Source: Planctomycetaceae bacterium (GTDB taxonomy: Bacteria; Planctomycetota; Planctomycetia; Planctomycetales; Planctomycetaceae). Taken from it: 64,000 nucleotides of DNA. This document shows positions 1 to 9,447 of the stretch, piece by piece; position 1 is the first letter of the stretch, and each line of letters starts with the position of its first letter. Under the pieces are notes generated by a model that searched no databases, had not been told where the DNA came from, and saw only the letters and a program-made list of their open reading frames with translations. The stretch covers positions 247,296-311,295 of the forward strand of contig JAHBXV010000002.1 of NCBI GenBank assembly GCA_019636285.1, given 5' to 3'. The translations under genes and the position numbers were made by a program.

Positions 1-1
1 T

Positions 2-550
2 CTCATCACTCCCGAACCCCGGCTGAACGGTCCCTCGCTCCGCATCGACTGGATCGAAATCCGCAGCTTCGCCAATGAAGCCGAAACCTGCATGTACTAT
101 GGGGGCATTAAAACAGCCGACGGCAAACTGGAGACGTTCCGCAAAGTGGACGACCCCATGGAGCTTGTCGGAGCCGGCTATCTGAGCCTGGCCCAGGACG
201 TTCGCGTCCTGCGCGAAAAGCTCCCTTACTCGGTGCGCGAGACATTTCTGTACTGCCGCGAAAAGCACGGGCTATCGGCCGACGAAGTCGACTGGATCCT
301 GCCGCACTACTCGTCGGAAGGCTTCCGGGAGCCGCTGCAATCGGGCCTGGCTGAAGTCGGGTTCTCGCTCCCTGATGACCGCTGGTTCACGAACCTGCAC
401 TCACGCGGGAACACCGGCTCCGCGTCGATCTACATCATTCTCGAAGAATTCCTGTCGTCGGGTCGGGCGCAGCCCGGCGACCGGGTGCTGTGCTTCGTCC
501 CCGAAAGCGCGCGGTTCTCGAACTGTTTCATGCATCTGACGGTGGTCTAG
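2..550 (+). CDS. KAS III-type beta-ketoacyl synthase, C-terminal part (5' end outside window)
   Basis: The reading frame is open from the left edge, so only the last ~182 residues are visible. The C-terminal half matches the thiolase fold of FabH-like (KAS III) enzymes, which start acyl chains by decarboxylative condensation of malonyl-ACP onto an acyl-CoA or acyl-ACP. Two catalytic positions are visible: the His in PHYSSEG, where FabH has PHQAN, and the Asn in RGNTGSAS, where FabH has GNTSAAS. The nucleophilic Cys lies outside the window. The PHYSS motif departs from the usual PHQAN, so this is probably a specialised homologue and not the housekeeping FabH. It precedes a FabB-like gene on the same strand, from which it is separated by an inverted-repeat element. 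This suggests the lipid locus continues leftwards. Confidence 0.8.
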   Translation, partial: LITPEPRLNGPSLRIDWIEIRSFANEAETCMYYGGIKTADGKLETFRKVDDPMELVGAGYLSLAQDVRVLREKLPYSVRETFLYCREKHGLSADEVDWILPHYSSEGFREPLQSGLAEVGFSLPDDRWFTNLHSRGNTGSASIYIILEEFLSSGRAQPGDRVLCFVPESARFSNCFMHLTVV

Positions 551-576
551 AGCATCGTAAATGTTCAGAACTCAGT

Positions 577-654
577 CGTGTGCCACTGGCTCTGCCAGTG
601 CCTCCTATTTCGTGCGATCGATTAAAAGCACACTGGCAGAGCCAGTGGCACACG
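577..654. repeat. REPIN-like inverted repeat doublet, copy 1 (perfect)
   Basis: Two perfectly complementary 24-nt arms (577-600 and 631-654) flank a 30-nt spacer. Each arm has its own small palindrome, CACTGGC-TCT-GCCAGTG, beginning after CGTGTGC. It lies in the gap between two ketosynthase genes. The same arms recur with the same 30-nt spacing near 9.3, 25.5 and 34.8 kb. Confidence 0.9.
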
Positions 655-771
655 AAAACTAAGCCATAACAAACCACGGACCGATGCGGTGGACGCTCGG
701 CACGCTTTCAGCTTCCGCACTTGCCGATCACGGTGCCGATACTCCAACTCTGGATCTGTTGAGGACTGCGA

Positions 772-1983
772 ATGCCGCGGCGTATCGCTATTACCGGGAT
801 GGGAATCGTCAATTCGCTCGGCAATTCCGTCAGCGAGGTGACGGAGTCCTTGCGCTGTGGGAAGTCGGGAGTCGAGATCGTTCCCGAGTACCGGGAACTG
901 GGCTTTCGCAGTTCGCTGGCGGGTACGCTCAAGAACTACACTCCGCCCGCAATTGATCGCATCTATCTCCGGCAGATGGGAGACAACGGACTTCTGGCCA
1001 CCGCCGCCGCTCAGGAAGCGATTGCCGATGCCGGGTTGTCACCGGACCTCGTGCAGAATCCGCGTATGGGAGTCGTTGTTGGCAACTCGGGGACGTATCG
1101 AGAGACATATCAGCTTTGTCATCAAAAGAAGGATCTCGGCAAGAAACTGACGGGGCTCGCCTTGCCCCGGAGCATGGCCTCCACGGTTTCCGCGAATCTA
1201 TCGGTCCTGCTGAAAACCCAGGGGATCTGCTTCACCGCCAGCGCTGCTTGTGCTGGAGGAGCGGTGGCCATCGTCCAGGCCGCCTGGGCCATCCGGCAGG
1301 GCCTGCAAGACCGAGTCCTGGCGGGGGGCGTGCATTGGGGCTCGTGGGAGTTCGATTGCCTCTTCGATTCTCTGCGCGTTTTCTCACGGCGTGAAGACTC
1401 CCCCACGGAGGCTTCGCGACCGTTCGACGCGAATCGCGATGGCCTCGTTCCTTCAACCGCCGCCGGGATGCTCGTTCTGGAAGACCTGGAACTGGCCGTT
1501 GCGCGAGGCGCCACCGTTCACGCCGAGCTGATCGGCATCGCGATGAACTCGGACGGCTTTGAAATGACCAGCCCATCTGGCGAGGGAAGCGAACGCTGCA
1601 TGAAGCTGGCGCTCGAAGATGCCGGAATCACGGCCCGCGATGTCGCGTACATCAACGCACATGCCACCGGAACCGAGGTCGGCGATGCCATCGAGGCGCG
1701 CAGCCTGGGCGCCCTCTTTGGCGATCAGCCGTTTGTCAGCTCCACGAAGTCGATGACCGGTCACGAGGTGAGCGCGGGCGGAGCGACCGAACTCATTTAC
1801 ACCGTGCAGATGATGAAGCACGGCTTCGTTGCTCCGACGATTAACCTCGAAACCATCGACCCGGAGTGCGCGATGATCCGCCATGTCCCGGGGCGTTCCA
1901 TCGCCGCGGAACTCCCCATCGCCATGAGCAACTCGTTTGGCTTCGGCGGAGTCAATGCCGTGCTCATTGTTCGCCGGCCATAG
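772..1983 (+). CDS. FabB-like beta-ketoacyl-ACP synthase (paralogue 1)
   Basis: This 403-residue protein is a full-length ketosynthase that condenses malonyl-ACP with an acyl-thioester. The catalytic triad is complete: Cys160 in TASAAC, His297 in NAHATGT and His331 in SMTGHEVS. This mirrors Cys163/His298/His333 of E. coli FabB. The C-terminal stretch (HGFVAPTINLE, SNSFGFGGVNA) is closer to FabB than to FabF. The ATG is preceded by GAGGA at 761-765. A second copy with the same layout lies at 10652-11866. Because two copies sit in one locus with sulfotransferases and acyltransferases, I read them as secondary lipid or polyketide condensing enzymes and not the housekeeping FabB. No ketoreductase, dehydratase or ACP gene is visible in the window. 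Confidence 0.92.
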   Translation: MPRRIAITGMGIVNSLGNSVSEVTESLRCGKSGVEIVPEYRELGFRSSLAGTLKNYTPPAIDRIYLRQMGDNGLLATAAAQEAIADAGLSPDLVQNPRMGVVVGNSGTYRETYQLCHQKKDLGKKLTGLALPRSMASTVSANLSVLLKTQGICFTASAACAGGAVAIVQAAWAIRQGLQDRVLAGGVHWGSWEFDCLFDSLRVFSRREDSPTEASRPFDANRDGLVPSTAAGMLVLEDLELAVARGATVHAELIGIAMNSDGFEMTSPSGEGSERCMKLALEDAGITARDVAYINAHATGTEVGDAIEARSLGALFGDQPFVSSTKSMTGHEVSAGGATELIYTVQMMKHGFVAPTINLETIDPECAMIRHVPGRSIAAELPIAMSNSFGFGGVNAVLIVRRP

Positions 1984-2057
1984 TCGTAACTTCGATTCTG
2001 GCGAGGCCCTCACTCCCTCCGAGTTCTGGCAATCTTCGTGAGAGCGCGATCACGATT

Positions 2058-4388
2058 TCAGATCAGCGGCGATCCGGTTCGGATTCTCGTCGCGAGCTTT
2101 GCTCCCAGCGGTCCCGCTAACAGAGACGTCAGCAGGAACACGTCGCCAATCCAGGCGGTAATCAGCATTCCAGCCATCATCCAGCCAAACCGGCTCACCA
2201 GCAGCAGGTCGGCGAACAGCAACATTCCCAGACCCGCGGCCGTCATGAACGCGGTCTGCCAGAGAGGTTCTCCGGAACGGCCCAGCGACTGGATCGCCGC
2301 CTCCCGATGAGACAACCCCTGGCGAACGCCCTTCGCGAAGCCAGCCATCAGATGCAGCGTGCCATCGACGGCGATCCCCAGGCCAATCGACGCGGTCATC
2401 ATCGTCCCCAGATCCACCACCCCCCCGAACCAGGAAAATCCCCCAAAGACGATGGCGATCGGGAAGAGGTTCGGGATCATCGCGGCGATCGTGCCGGAAA
2501 CGCTTCTTAGCAGGAACAGGAAGATGGCCGCGATGACCGCCATGGTCACCAGAAAGCTCACGATCAGGCTTTCCAGAACGGCCTGTTGTGTTCTCAAGAA
2601 CAAGGGCACATGCCCGGTGACGATCGCCGAAGCGCCATCGAACCCGCCAAGCGCCGTCCCTGCCTCGTTGGTGACGTCTGTAATGAACGTCGCATAGTCG
2701 AGATCGCTCAGAACATTCACCTGTGCGGTAATCCGCCAGATTTCATCCCCATGCCGGGAATACTCGTCGTCACGCTCGACAATCTGAAAGAACGATCGGC
2801 TTTCCGGGTAGTCCCCTTCCTCCAGGCGACGCCGGAATTCGTCCGCCGTCTTGAAGTAGCGAATTCGCTGAAGCGCCGACGAATCGGCCCCCGGACGCGC
2901 CACGGAGGGGCGAAAGTCGGCGAGCGACAATGAGCCACTGACATCAGGGTGCTGATCGATGAGCCGCTGAACGTCAACAACACGTTCCAGGCGATCGGCA
3001 AAGTGGCTCGACTCCCGCGCCGCCTCTTCGAAACGGACGACGACCTCGATCGGCACGATGCCGCTCACCTCTCGCTCCAGGAATTGGTAGTCCTGAATAA
3101 TTCGCGACGTGTCCGGAAAGTACCGGATGATTTTGGTCTCGGTCTTGAGCTTCGACAGCCCCAGGCCCGACACCACCATGGTGAATAGAATGACGCCGCT
3201 GACGAGTCCCGGACGGTGAGCCAGCCAACGGCCGATTCCTTCCCAGCGCGAGCGCCGCGACTGCGTCGCCGGGCTCGCCGGCTGACGAAAAATCAGCAGT
3301 AACGCCGGCAGCATGGCCAAAGCCGCCACCAGAATCAGCAAACACCCGATGCCCGAATAAAGGCCGAATGTCTTCACGGGAATCAACGGACTGGTCCCCA
3401 GCGACCAGAGACCGATCGCGGTCGTTACGCTGGCCAGGACGCACGGCAGCCAGGCTTTGCGGATCGCGATGATGGCAGCCTCTTCCGGCGACGCGGCGTC
3501 CTCGGGGTGCCAATAATTGACAAGATGGACCGCGCCCGACAGCGCGAGGACGAACAAGAGCGCCGGCATGATCGTGGTGACGAGATCGATATGTCCTCCC
3601 GTCAGTCCGACGACCGCCAGGCTCAGCATGACTCCATAAATTGAGACTGCCACCAGCTTCAAGGTCATGCGGATGCCGCCGCATAAGGTCACGCAGATCA
3701 ACAGTCCCACTACAACCGAAGCCAGCAGCGGCGAACGCCCGGGAAGCCACCACAGCGGCGCCGATGGATTCCAGGCCGTCTGACCGACTTGCAGATCGAG
3801 TTGAGACCGCGCGACGGGGCTTCCCCCCAGAACCAGGTCTTCAGGTGGCACGCCTGCCTCGCGCGTTGCCGTGCGAATCGATTCGACAGCAGCCGCCGCT
3901 TCTCGGGAGCCACGGGCCGAGAGGGTCGCCAGCATGGAGACCGGTCCACCTCGCCCCTCCCGGTCGATCATCAGGCCGCGCAGTCGCTGCACGGCGTCTT
4001 CTTCGGTGACGTTTCGTTCGGTGATCCGCGCGACCAGGTCGCGCGGATCAATGACCGATTCGATAAATGGGTTGTCCGTGCCGAGCCGACGGGCCACCTC
4101 TTCCAACCGCTCGTCTGTCAGCGAACTGCCGCGCCAACTGACGACGACGCGATCTTCGGGCGGAAAGTGAGCGTGATACCACTTGAGCTGGCGCAGTCCG
4201 GGATCGTCCTCGGGCAGCCAGTGGTCGACATCGTTGACGATGCGCAATCGCGAGAGACCGATAAAACATGGCCAGAGCGAAAGGGCCGAAACGACAAGGA
4301 CAAGCACGGCCAACAGGCGCGTTCGCCGTCCGGGAATCGGGTCCGGCGATTTCATCGGCCGGGGTGTCAGAAACGGCAGCGAACTCAT
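2058..4388 (-). CDS. MMPL/RND-family lipid exporter
   Basis: About 776 residues from the preferred ATG at 4388. An in-frame ATG at 4487 would add 33 residues that look non-coding, and another ATG exists at 4355. The layout is RND/MMPL: one N-terminal membrane helix, a large periplasmic loop starting IVNDVDHWLPEDDP, a five-to-six helix bundle, then a second loop and bundle. The second half keeps the proton-relay-type Asp in AVDGTLHLM. The matching site of the first half reads ALSGAVHLV, without the Asp. MMPL proteins move complex lipids (for example SL-1 via MmpL8, hopanoids via HpnN), so in this ketosynthase/sulfotransferase neighbourhood it is the likely product exporter. It ends convergently with the first FabB-like gene. 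The substrate is inferred from context only. Confidence 0.88.
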   Translation of the reverse strand: MSSLPFLTPRPMKSPDPIPGRRTRLLAVLVLVVSALSLWPCFIGLSRLRIVNDVDHWLPEDDPGLRQLKWYHAHFPPEDRVVVSWRGSSLTDERLEEVARRLGTDNPFIESVIDPRDLVARITERNVTEEDAVQRLRGLMIDREGRGGPVSMLATLSARGSREAAAAVESIRTATREAGVPPEDLVLGGSPVARSQLDLQVGQTAWNPSAPLWWLPGRSPLLASVVVGLLICVTLCGGIRMTLKLVAVSIYGVMLSLAVVGLTGGHIDLVTTIMPALLFVLALSGAVHLVNYWHPEDAASPEEAAIIAIRKAWLPCVLASVTTAIGLWSLGTSPLIPVKTFGLYSGIGCLLILVAALAMLPALLLIFRQPASPATQSRRSRWEGIGRWLAHRPGLVSGVILFTMVVSGLGLSKLKTETKIIRYFPDTSRIIQDYQFLEREVSGIVPIEVVVRFEEAARESSHFADRLERVVDVQRLIDQHPDVSGSLSLADFRPSVARPGADSSALQRIRYFKTADEFRRRLEEGDYPESRSFFQIVERDDEYSRHGDEIWRITAQVNVLSDLDYATFITDVTNEAGTALGGFDGASAIVTGHVPLFLRTQQAVLESLIVSFLVTMAVIAAIFLFLLRSVSGTIAAMIPNLFPIAIVFGGFSWFGGVVDLGTMMTASIGLGIAVDGTLHLMAGFAKGVRQGLSHREAAIQSLGRSGEPLWQTAFMTAAGLGMLLFADLLLVSRFGWMMAGMLITAWIGDVFLLTSLLAGPLGAKLATRIRTGSPLI

Positions 4389-4729
4389 GTCCAGGGGGCC
4401 TTCGGCCAAACTTCCATGGAACGACGGGCACGATCCCGGCATGACACCGATCGACCGAGATCCCGAACAGAATACAAACGCACACATTCACAGCCGGTAG
4501 AACAGGCTGCTTGAGAGAGTCTTGCCACCGCTGGCCGTGCGTGTCGGAACTCTTTAGCGGCAAAACGGCGCGATTGGGAAATTCGCTCCGGTTGTGTGCG
4601 AAATACCAGGAACTCCGGTTGGGTTGAGTGCAATGGAAGGTATTGAGCGGGCAGGGGTTTAGAGCTTGTGAGTGAACTTACGGGAATTCTATTTGTGACA
4701 ACGCACGCAAATTCGGTAATGTGGGTGAC
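4389..4729. other. Divergent intergenic region
   Basis: About 340 bases lie between the divergent MMPL gene and the VTT gene, so promoters for both should be here. I see no convincing conserved promoter, hairpin or RNA gene. Short open frames here overlap the MMPL 5' end and look spurious. Confidence 0.4.
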
Positions 4730-5464
4730 ATGGATGATGGCAACCGTTTTTTTCGGTCAGGAAATCTGCTGATGTCCGGCGAATCTTCTTCGGCAGCCGC
4801 CTCAATCGATCTGGGAACGGGGGCACTTGCTTCGCAGACGCCGCATGTTGTTTCGATTTTGCCACCCACGGACGAAGCGGAATCGGCCGCTGTGACCGAG
4901 ACACGCCCCTACTGGACTCGCGGACGGATCGCGGGCGTCGCGGCCGTGGCTGCGGTCATTAGCATTTTGCTCTATTACTCGCCGCAAATTGCCGAGCGGT
5001 TTCATCTGGAAGCCATCCGCGATATGGCCCGTTCGAGCGGTCCGTTCGGCATCCTGGTCTTGCTGGGTTTCTACGCCGCGCGCGATCTTCTGCGACTTCC
5101 CCTGGTGCTCCTGGCGGCGGCTTCCGTTTCGGTTTACGGCTACACGGTGGGGGGCCTTCTGGCCTACTTCGGCGTCTGCCTGTCGGTCACGTTGACGTTC
5201 CTCGTGACCCGCCGTTTCGGCCCTCCCGAGAAAGTGATCCGTCGCGGCAAGTGGATGAACTACCTGATTCAGCGAGTCCGCCATCGCCCGGTGATCACCG
5301 TGTTCATCGCCCGCAATCTCTTTCCGGCGGCGACGGCCCTGAGCGTTCTCCTGGCTCTCACATCCATCCGCTTCCGCGACTATTTCGTGGGCAACGCGCT
5401 CGGACTGATTGGCCCCACGTTCATTGCCCTGCGCCTGGCATCGTGGATTCTGGGACCGATCTGA
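4730..5464 (+). CDS. VTT-domain (TVP38/TMEM64/DedA-like) membrane protein
   Basis: About 244 residues from the ATG at 4730; a GTG nine bases upstream (4721) is an alternative, and another ATG lies at 4772. After a ~60-residue soluble N-terminus and one membrane helix (GVAAVAAVISILLYY) comes the VTT/SNARE-associated core. It includes the re-entrant segment with YAARDLLRLP, GYTVGGLLAYFG and a second helical hairpin with ARNLFPAATALSVLLA. Members of this superfamily are membrane proteins linked to lipid (undecaprenyl-phosphate or phospholipid) translocation and membrane homeostasis. That function would suit a lipid biosynthesis locus, but the substrate cannot be read from the sequence. Confidence 0.82.
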   Translation: MDDGNRFFRSGNLLMSGESSSAAASIDLGTGALASQTPHVVSILPPTDEAESAAVTETRPYWTRGRIAGVAAVAAVISILLYYSPQIAERFHLEAIRDMARSSGPFGILVLLGFYAARDLLRLPLVLLAAASVSVYGYTVGGLLAYFGVCLSVTLTFLVTRRFGPPEKVIRRGKWMNYLIQRVRHRPVITVFIARNLFPAATALSVLLALTSIRFRDYFVGNALGLIGPTFIALRLASWILGPI

Positions 5465-5863
5465 CCGCCATGGGAGAATCCCAGGGCGATTGGAGCCTCT
5501 TCACGGAACTCTTTTGAGCCAGGCCACGATGCCGCGCTGCGGCATCGCGCCGCCACGCCACCTCTCTTCGATGGCCATCAACTTCCGAAAAGGACGCCGA
5601 AATTCACGGCGTCGAACTGGTTCCGCGCGCTTTTGGCCTACGCCGACACTTTGAAAGTCCGGCCGTGAGGCAAAGCGGCATTCTCCCGATGTAAACGCTG
5701 CGAACCGAACAATCGAATCGTTTCGTGCTCCGTTGGTTCACGGCGTTGAATCGCGAATTGACAGCCCCTTCCGCCACGCCGGAAGATCGAACGAGACGAT
5801 GCGATTCGCGTTGGCGGACCTCGCCGTGCTCCTGCCCCGGCGGGCGATCGATCGCGGTGACGA
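5465..5863. other. Intergenic region with a 19-nt hairpin
   Basis: About 400 bases without a credible gene. A perfect hairpin lies at 5528-5546 (GATGCCGC, loop GCT, GCGGCATC). It has no following T-run, so it may be a weak terminator for the VTT gene or an unrelated structure. Short open frames here have low-complexity, arginine-rich translations and look spurious. Confidence 0.5.
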
Positions 5864-6886
5864 ATGTTCGCGACGGCTAATCAATTGATGCGACGGACCG
5901 AGACGATGAGACGGAACGACGCCGATACTCCTTACCTCGACCGCCTTGATGGCGTGACGTACGAGCCGGTCTTCATCATGGGAGACCATCGCTCGGGAAC
6001 GACGCTGCTCTATCAACTGCTGCGCGACACCAACGCCTTTACCATCACGACTGCCTACCAGGTCATTCGCTACGGAGAACTGCTGGCCAACCATTTCGCC
6101 GGCCGCACGGAAACCGCCCAGCAGGAACTCAATCGCGAGTTTCAGCAACTGAGGCTCGACACCCGCGTCATCGACGAAGTGGCCCTGAATGCCGACACCC
6201 CGGAAGAATACGGCCTGATTCTGCACGCTCTGACGCGTCAACTCACCCTCAGCCGAAAAACGCTCCCGGCCTTTGACGAACTCTGCCGGAAAATGCAGGT
6301 GATCTCCGGCCACCCCGAGCGCCGCCTGCTGCTGAAGAACCCGTGGGATTACGGCTGTTTTCTCGATGTTCACGAGCTGTTTCCCCGCGCGAAAATGGTC
6401 TTTATCCACCGCCATCCACTAACAACAATTAATTCGCAGCTCAAGGCGATGCAGAAGAACTGGACCGATGGCAACCCTTATACCTGCCTGCTTTCGCCGA
6501 CATTCGCGAAACTGCAACGGCGGGGAATCGTCAAGCGGTTCATGCGTTGGGCGACGAATCCGGAGTCGCGCATCCATTTGGCGAGGCATGCGGTTATCCA
6601 CAGGGCTGAACGCGCCGCCGACTATTACCTGAAGAACATTTCCCGGCTTCCCGCCGAGACGTACCTCTCGGTCCGCTATGAAGATTTGTGCGAGAACGCC
6701 GATCGGGAAATCGGCCGGATTCTCGACTTTCTCGCGGTCCCCCCGGTGACGGATCGGAGCTGGCAAGGCGAGATTGCTCCGCGGCCCGTGCGTCTACTGC
6801 CCGGACTTGCCCGCGCTGGCGAGTCCCTGGCCCGCCGCTTTTCGACGTTCTTGTCTTACCACCATTACGAAACATTACCGCGGTAG
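5864..6886 (+). CDS. PAPS-dependent sulfotransferase (paralogue A)
   Basis: 340 residues; the first ATG is used, with alternatives at 5888 and 5906. The N-terminal 5'-phosphosulfate-binding loop is GDHRSGTTLLY (about residues 40-50). The 3'-phosphate-binding segment is VFIHRHPLTTINSQL. Together these identify a cytosolic sulfotransferase-3-type enzyme that moves sulfate from PAPS to a hydroxyl or amine. It is clearly paralogous to the gene at 13380-14429. Both share ITTAYxVxxY, the PEEYG segment, LLLKNPWD and RYEDLC. The glycosyltransferase gene follows 48 bases downstream on the same strand. The likely acceptor is a glycolipid or lipid made by the neighbouring enzymes; this is inferred. Confidence 0.85.
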   Translation: MFATANQLMRRTETMRRNDADTPYLDRLDGVTYEPVFIMGDHRSGTTLLYQLLRDTNAFTITTAYQVIRYGELLANHFAGRTETAQQELNREFQQLRLDTRVIDEVALNADTPEEYGLILHALTRQLTLSRKTLPAFDELCRKMQVISGHPERRLLLKNPWDYGCFLDVHELFPRAKMVFIHRHPLTTINSQLKAMQKNWTDGNPYTCLLSPTFAKLQRRGIVKRFMRWATNPESRIHLARHAVIHRAERAADYYLKNISRLPAETYLSVRYEDLCENADREIGRILDFLAVPPVTDRSWQGEIAPRPVRLLPGLARAGESLARRFSTFLSYHHYETLPR

Positions 6887-6934
6887 CGCCTGGGCGATCG
6901 GACGGTATCTCGCGATACATGGACTGGCAGAATC

Positions 6935-8161
6935 ATGGGTAAACTCGTCTTCTTCAACGTCCCGGCTTACGGACACCTGAATCCGTCGCTGCCGATCGTC
7001 CGTGAACTGGTCGATCGCGGCGAACAGGTCGTCTACTTCAATCACGAGTCGTTTCGCTCCGCGATTGAAGCCAGCGGAGCCGAGTTTCGCCCGATCCCCA
7101 ACCTGATCGGCCACGACTTCACGCGCCGCAACAAGACATTCGTCCATCTCGTCGAAGCCCTCATGCGACAAAGCCAGGCCTGGCTGCCAACCGGCCTGCA
7201 AGAGTTCCGCGAACTGGGCGATGTTGACCTTGTCATGCACGACGTGATCTGCCCCTGGGGCCGCTTCGTCGCCGAACTGACACGGACCCCGCGGGTCTGC
7301 ATGAGTTCGACACTCGCCATGCATTCGAAGCTCCTCTTGAAGGGCGGATCTCCGGCCAACCTTCCTTTCCTGGTCACGCGGGGCTTCGGTGCTTTCTTCC
7401 AATACCGCAAGATCGCGCGGGACATGGCACGCACCTATGGGCTGACGAAGCTGAATCCGTTCAATCTCGTCACCAATCACGGCGAATGCAACATCGTCTT
7501 CACGTCGCGAGCCTTTCAGCCCGAAGAATCGCTTTTCGACGATCGCTACCACTTCATCGGCCCCAGCCTCGCTGAACCGAAGGCAGAGGCGACCGCTCCA
7601 CCCCCATCGGATCTTCCCGACAGTCCCCTGATTTTCCTGTCGCTCGGGACAGTCTTCACCGACCTGATGCCTTTCTATCGGGCCTGCATGCGAAACTTTG
7701 CCGAGATCGGCATGCCGGTCGTCATGGTGGTCGGCCGCAACACCAACGTCGCGGAACTCGGTACGCCTCCCGCCAACTTCGTCATTCGGCCATTCGTCGA
7801 TCAGTTGGAAGTCCTCAAGCGAGCCCGGTTGTTCGTCACGCATGGCGGAACCAACAGCGTGATGGAGTCGCTCTACAACGGCGTTCCCCTGCTCGTCCTG
7901 CCGCCGACATCGGAACATGCCTTCGTCGGCCGCAGCGCGACTGCCAAGGGTGCCGCCCGCATGCTCACCATGAAAGATCTCGAAGGCATGCGTCTGCGTG
8001 CCGCTGCCGACGCGGTTCTAAACGATTCGAGCTACCGCGATGCGGCCGAAATGCTGCGGAAGTCGTTGCATGCGGCTGGCGGCTTCCGACGCGGGGCCGA
8101 TGTCATTCAATCGTATCGCGATCAGGTCAAACCCCGTGTTGCCGATCTGGTCGGCGTGTAG
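6935..8161 (+). CDS. GT1/MGT-family glycosyltransferase
   Basis: 408 residues with a GT-B fold. The N-terminal acceptor domain opens with the typical FFNVPAYGHLNPSLPIV segment. The C-terminal donor site carries RPFVDQLEVLKRARLFVTHGG-type signatures, including THGGTNSVMESLYNGVPLL and a PPTSEHAF donor-contact loop. MGT-family enzymes transfer an activated sugar to a small lipophilic or polyketide-like acceptor. The gene lies between a sulfotransferase and an epimerase-like gene on the same strand, 48 bases after the first. This supports decoration of a lipid or aromatic product. The sugar donor cannot be read from the sequence. No signal peptide is seen, so it should act in the cytosol. Confidence 0.88.
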   Translation: MGKLVFFNVPAYGHLNPSLPIVRELVDRGEQVVYFNHESFRSAIEASGAEFRPIPNLIGHDFTRRNKTFVHLVEALMRQSQAWLPTGLQEFRELGDVDLVMHDVICPWGRFVAELTRTPRVCMSSTLAMHSKLLLKGGSPANLPFLVTRGFGAFFQYRKIARDMARTYGLTKLNPFNLVTNHGECNIVFTSRAFQPEESLFDDRYHFIGPSLAEPKAEATAPPPSDLPDSPLIFLSLGTVFTDLMPFYRACMRNFAEIGMPVVMVVGRNTNVAELGTPPANFVIRPFVDQLEVLKRARLFVTHGGTNSVMESLYNGVPLLVLPPTSEHAFVGRSATAKGAARMLTMKDLEGMRLRAAADAVLNDSSYRDAAEMLRKSLHAAGGFRRGADVIQSYRDQVKPRVADLVGV

Positions 8162-8227
8162 CGCCATTGTTCTCGCGTCCTGAACACCGATTTGTCTTCG
8201 CCACGTTTTCGGAATTGCGAAACACCC

Positions 8228-9280
8228 ATGAAATTGATTGTCACCGGTTCCAGCGGATTGATCGGCTCCGAAGTCGTCGCCCACTTCTGCAAGTTGGGTT
8301 GGGATGTTCATGGCTTCGACAACAACATGCGGGCCGACTTCTTCGGCCCCGGCGGCGATACATCATGGAATCGAAGCCGTCTCATTGAGACGTTTGCGAA
8401 CTTCACCCATCACACCGTCGATATCCGCGACCGCGCGGCCCTGAAGACGCTCGTGGCCGATATCGGACCGCGTGCCGTGCTGCACGCCGCCGCCCAGCCC
8501 AGTCATGACCTTGCCGCGAGCCGCCCGTTCGATGACTTCGACGTCAACGCCGTCGGCACCATGAACATGCTCGAAGCGGTTCGGCTCGTGAATCCCGACG
8601 CGGCATTCGTTCATCTGTCGACAAACAAAGTTTATGGCGATGCCCCGAACGAACTTCCGCTCGACGAGCATGCGAAGCGCTGGGACTACGCTCGGCAGGA
8701 AGACTGGAACGGCATTCGTGAAGACATGCGAATCGACCAGTCCACGCATTCGCTTTTCGGTGCCTCCAAGGTTGCCGCCGACGTCTTCGTCCAGGAGTAC
8801 GGCCGCTACTTCGGCATGCACACCTGCTGCCTTCGCGGCGGCTGTCTGACCGGCCCGAATCACTCCGGCGTCCAGTTGCACGGCTATCTCAGCTACCTCG
8901 TGAAGGTCAACCTCGAAGGAGGCATGTATCGCGTCTTCGGCTACAAAGGCAAGCAAGTTCGCGACAACATCCACTCGCACGATGTGGCCTGCTTCGCGGA
9001 ACGGTTCTTTGATTCCCCCCGCTGCGGCGAGGTCTACAACATCGGCGGCGGACGCGGAAATTCATGCTCCATTCTCGAAGCCTTCGATCGCGTCGCCCAA
9101 CTGACCGGAAAGCCGATGCGATACACCTATGAAGAAACCAACCGCCGCGGCGACCATATCTGTTACATCAGCGACCTCGACAAACTGCGGTCTCACTACC
9201 CCGGCTGGGACATCACTCGCAATCTCGATGTCATCTTTGAAGAAATCGTCGCCTCGTGGCGCACACGGCTGACCGCTTAA
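8228..9280 (+). CDS. NAD-dependent epimerase/dehydratase, CDP-paratose-2-epimerase-like
   Basis: 350 residues from the ATG that starts [13 protein letters not shown]; an upstream in-frame start at 8192 adds a 12-residue tail with no SDR similarity. The Rossmann loop GSSGLIG and the segments STNKVYGD and [12 protein letters not shown] match extended SDRs of the CDP-tyvelose/paratose epimerase type, which reshape nucleotide sugars. The usual catalytic YxxxK is replaced: residues 177-181 read FGASK, so Tyr is Phe while Lys181 is kept. From memory, related bacterial sequences share this SLFGASK motif, so it is probably a subfamily trait and not decay. It could supply the sugar for the adjacent glycosyltransferase. 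Confidence 0.85.
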   Translation: MKLIVTGSSGLIGSEVVAHFCKLGWDVHGFDNNMRADFFGPGGDTSWNRSRLIETFANFTHHTVDIRDRAALKTLVADIGPRAVLHAAAQPSHDLAASRPFDDFDVNAVGTMNMLEAVRLVNPDAAFVHLSTNKVYGDAPNELPLDEHAKRWDYARQEDWNGIREDMRIDQSTHSLFGASKVAADVFVQEYGRYFGMHTCCLRGGCLTGPNHSGVQLHGYLSYLVKVNLEGGMYRVFGYKGKQVRDNIHSHDVACFAERFFDSPRCGEVYNIGGGRGNSCSILEAFDRVAQLTGKPMRYTYEETNRRGDHICYISDLDKLRSHYPGWDITRNLDVIFEEIVASWRTRLTA

Positions 9281-9302
9281 TGGTTTGACACGGCTTAATT
9301 CT

Positions 9303-9380
9303 CGTGTGCCACAGGCTCTGCCCGTGTGCCTTAAGTGAATCCCACATAACAAGCGGCACTGGCAGAGCCAGTGGCACACG
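9303..9380. repeat. REPIN-like inverted repeat doublet, copy 2
   Basis: The left arm (9303-9326) has two substitutions relative to the consensus. The right arm (9357-9380) is perfect. The spacer is exactly 30 nt. It lies between the epimerase-like gene and the next sulfotransferase. Confidence 0.88.
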
Positions 9381-9447
9381 CGACTGATCACAAAACAGTT
9401 CTTTAATTACCGGATTACTCACTCGTACTTTCGGAGCAAGGTTTACC

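Noticed and set aside
551..771. Inverted repeat near 577-654 as a CRISPR array
   Set aside because: Only two arms in opposite orientation, recurring singly across the window; no array of regularly spaced direct repeats or cas genes.
5528..5546. Perfect hairpin as a terminator
   Set aside because: No T-run follows and the stem is only 8 bp, so I list it only as a structure, not a confirmed terminator.
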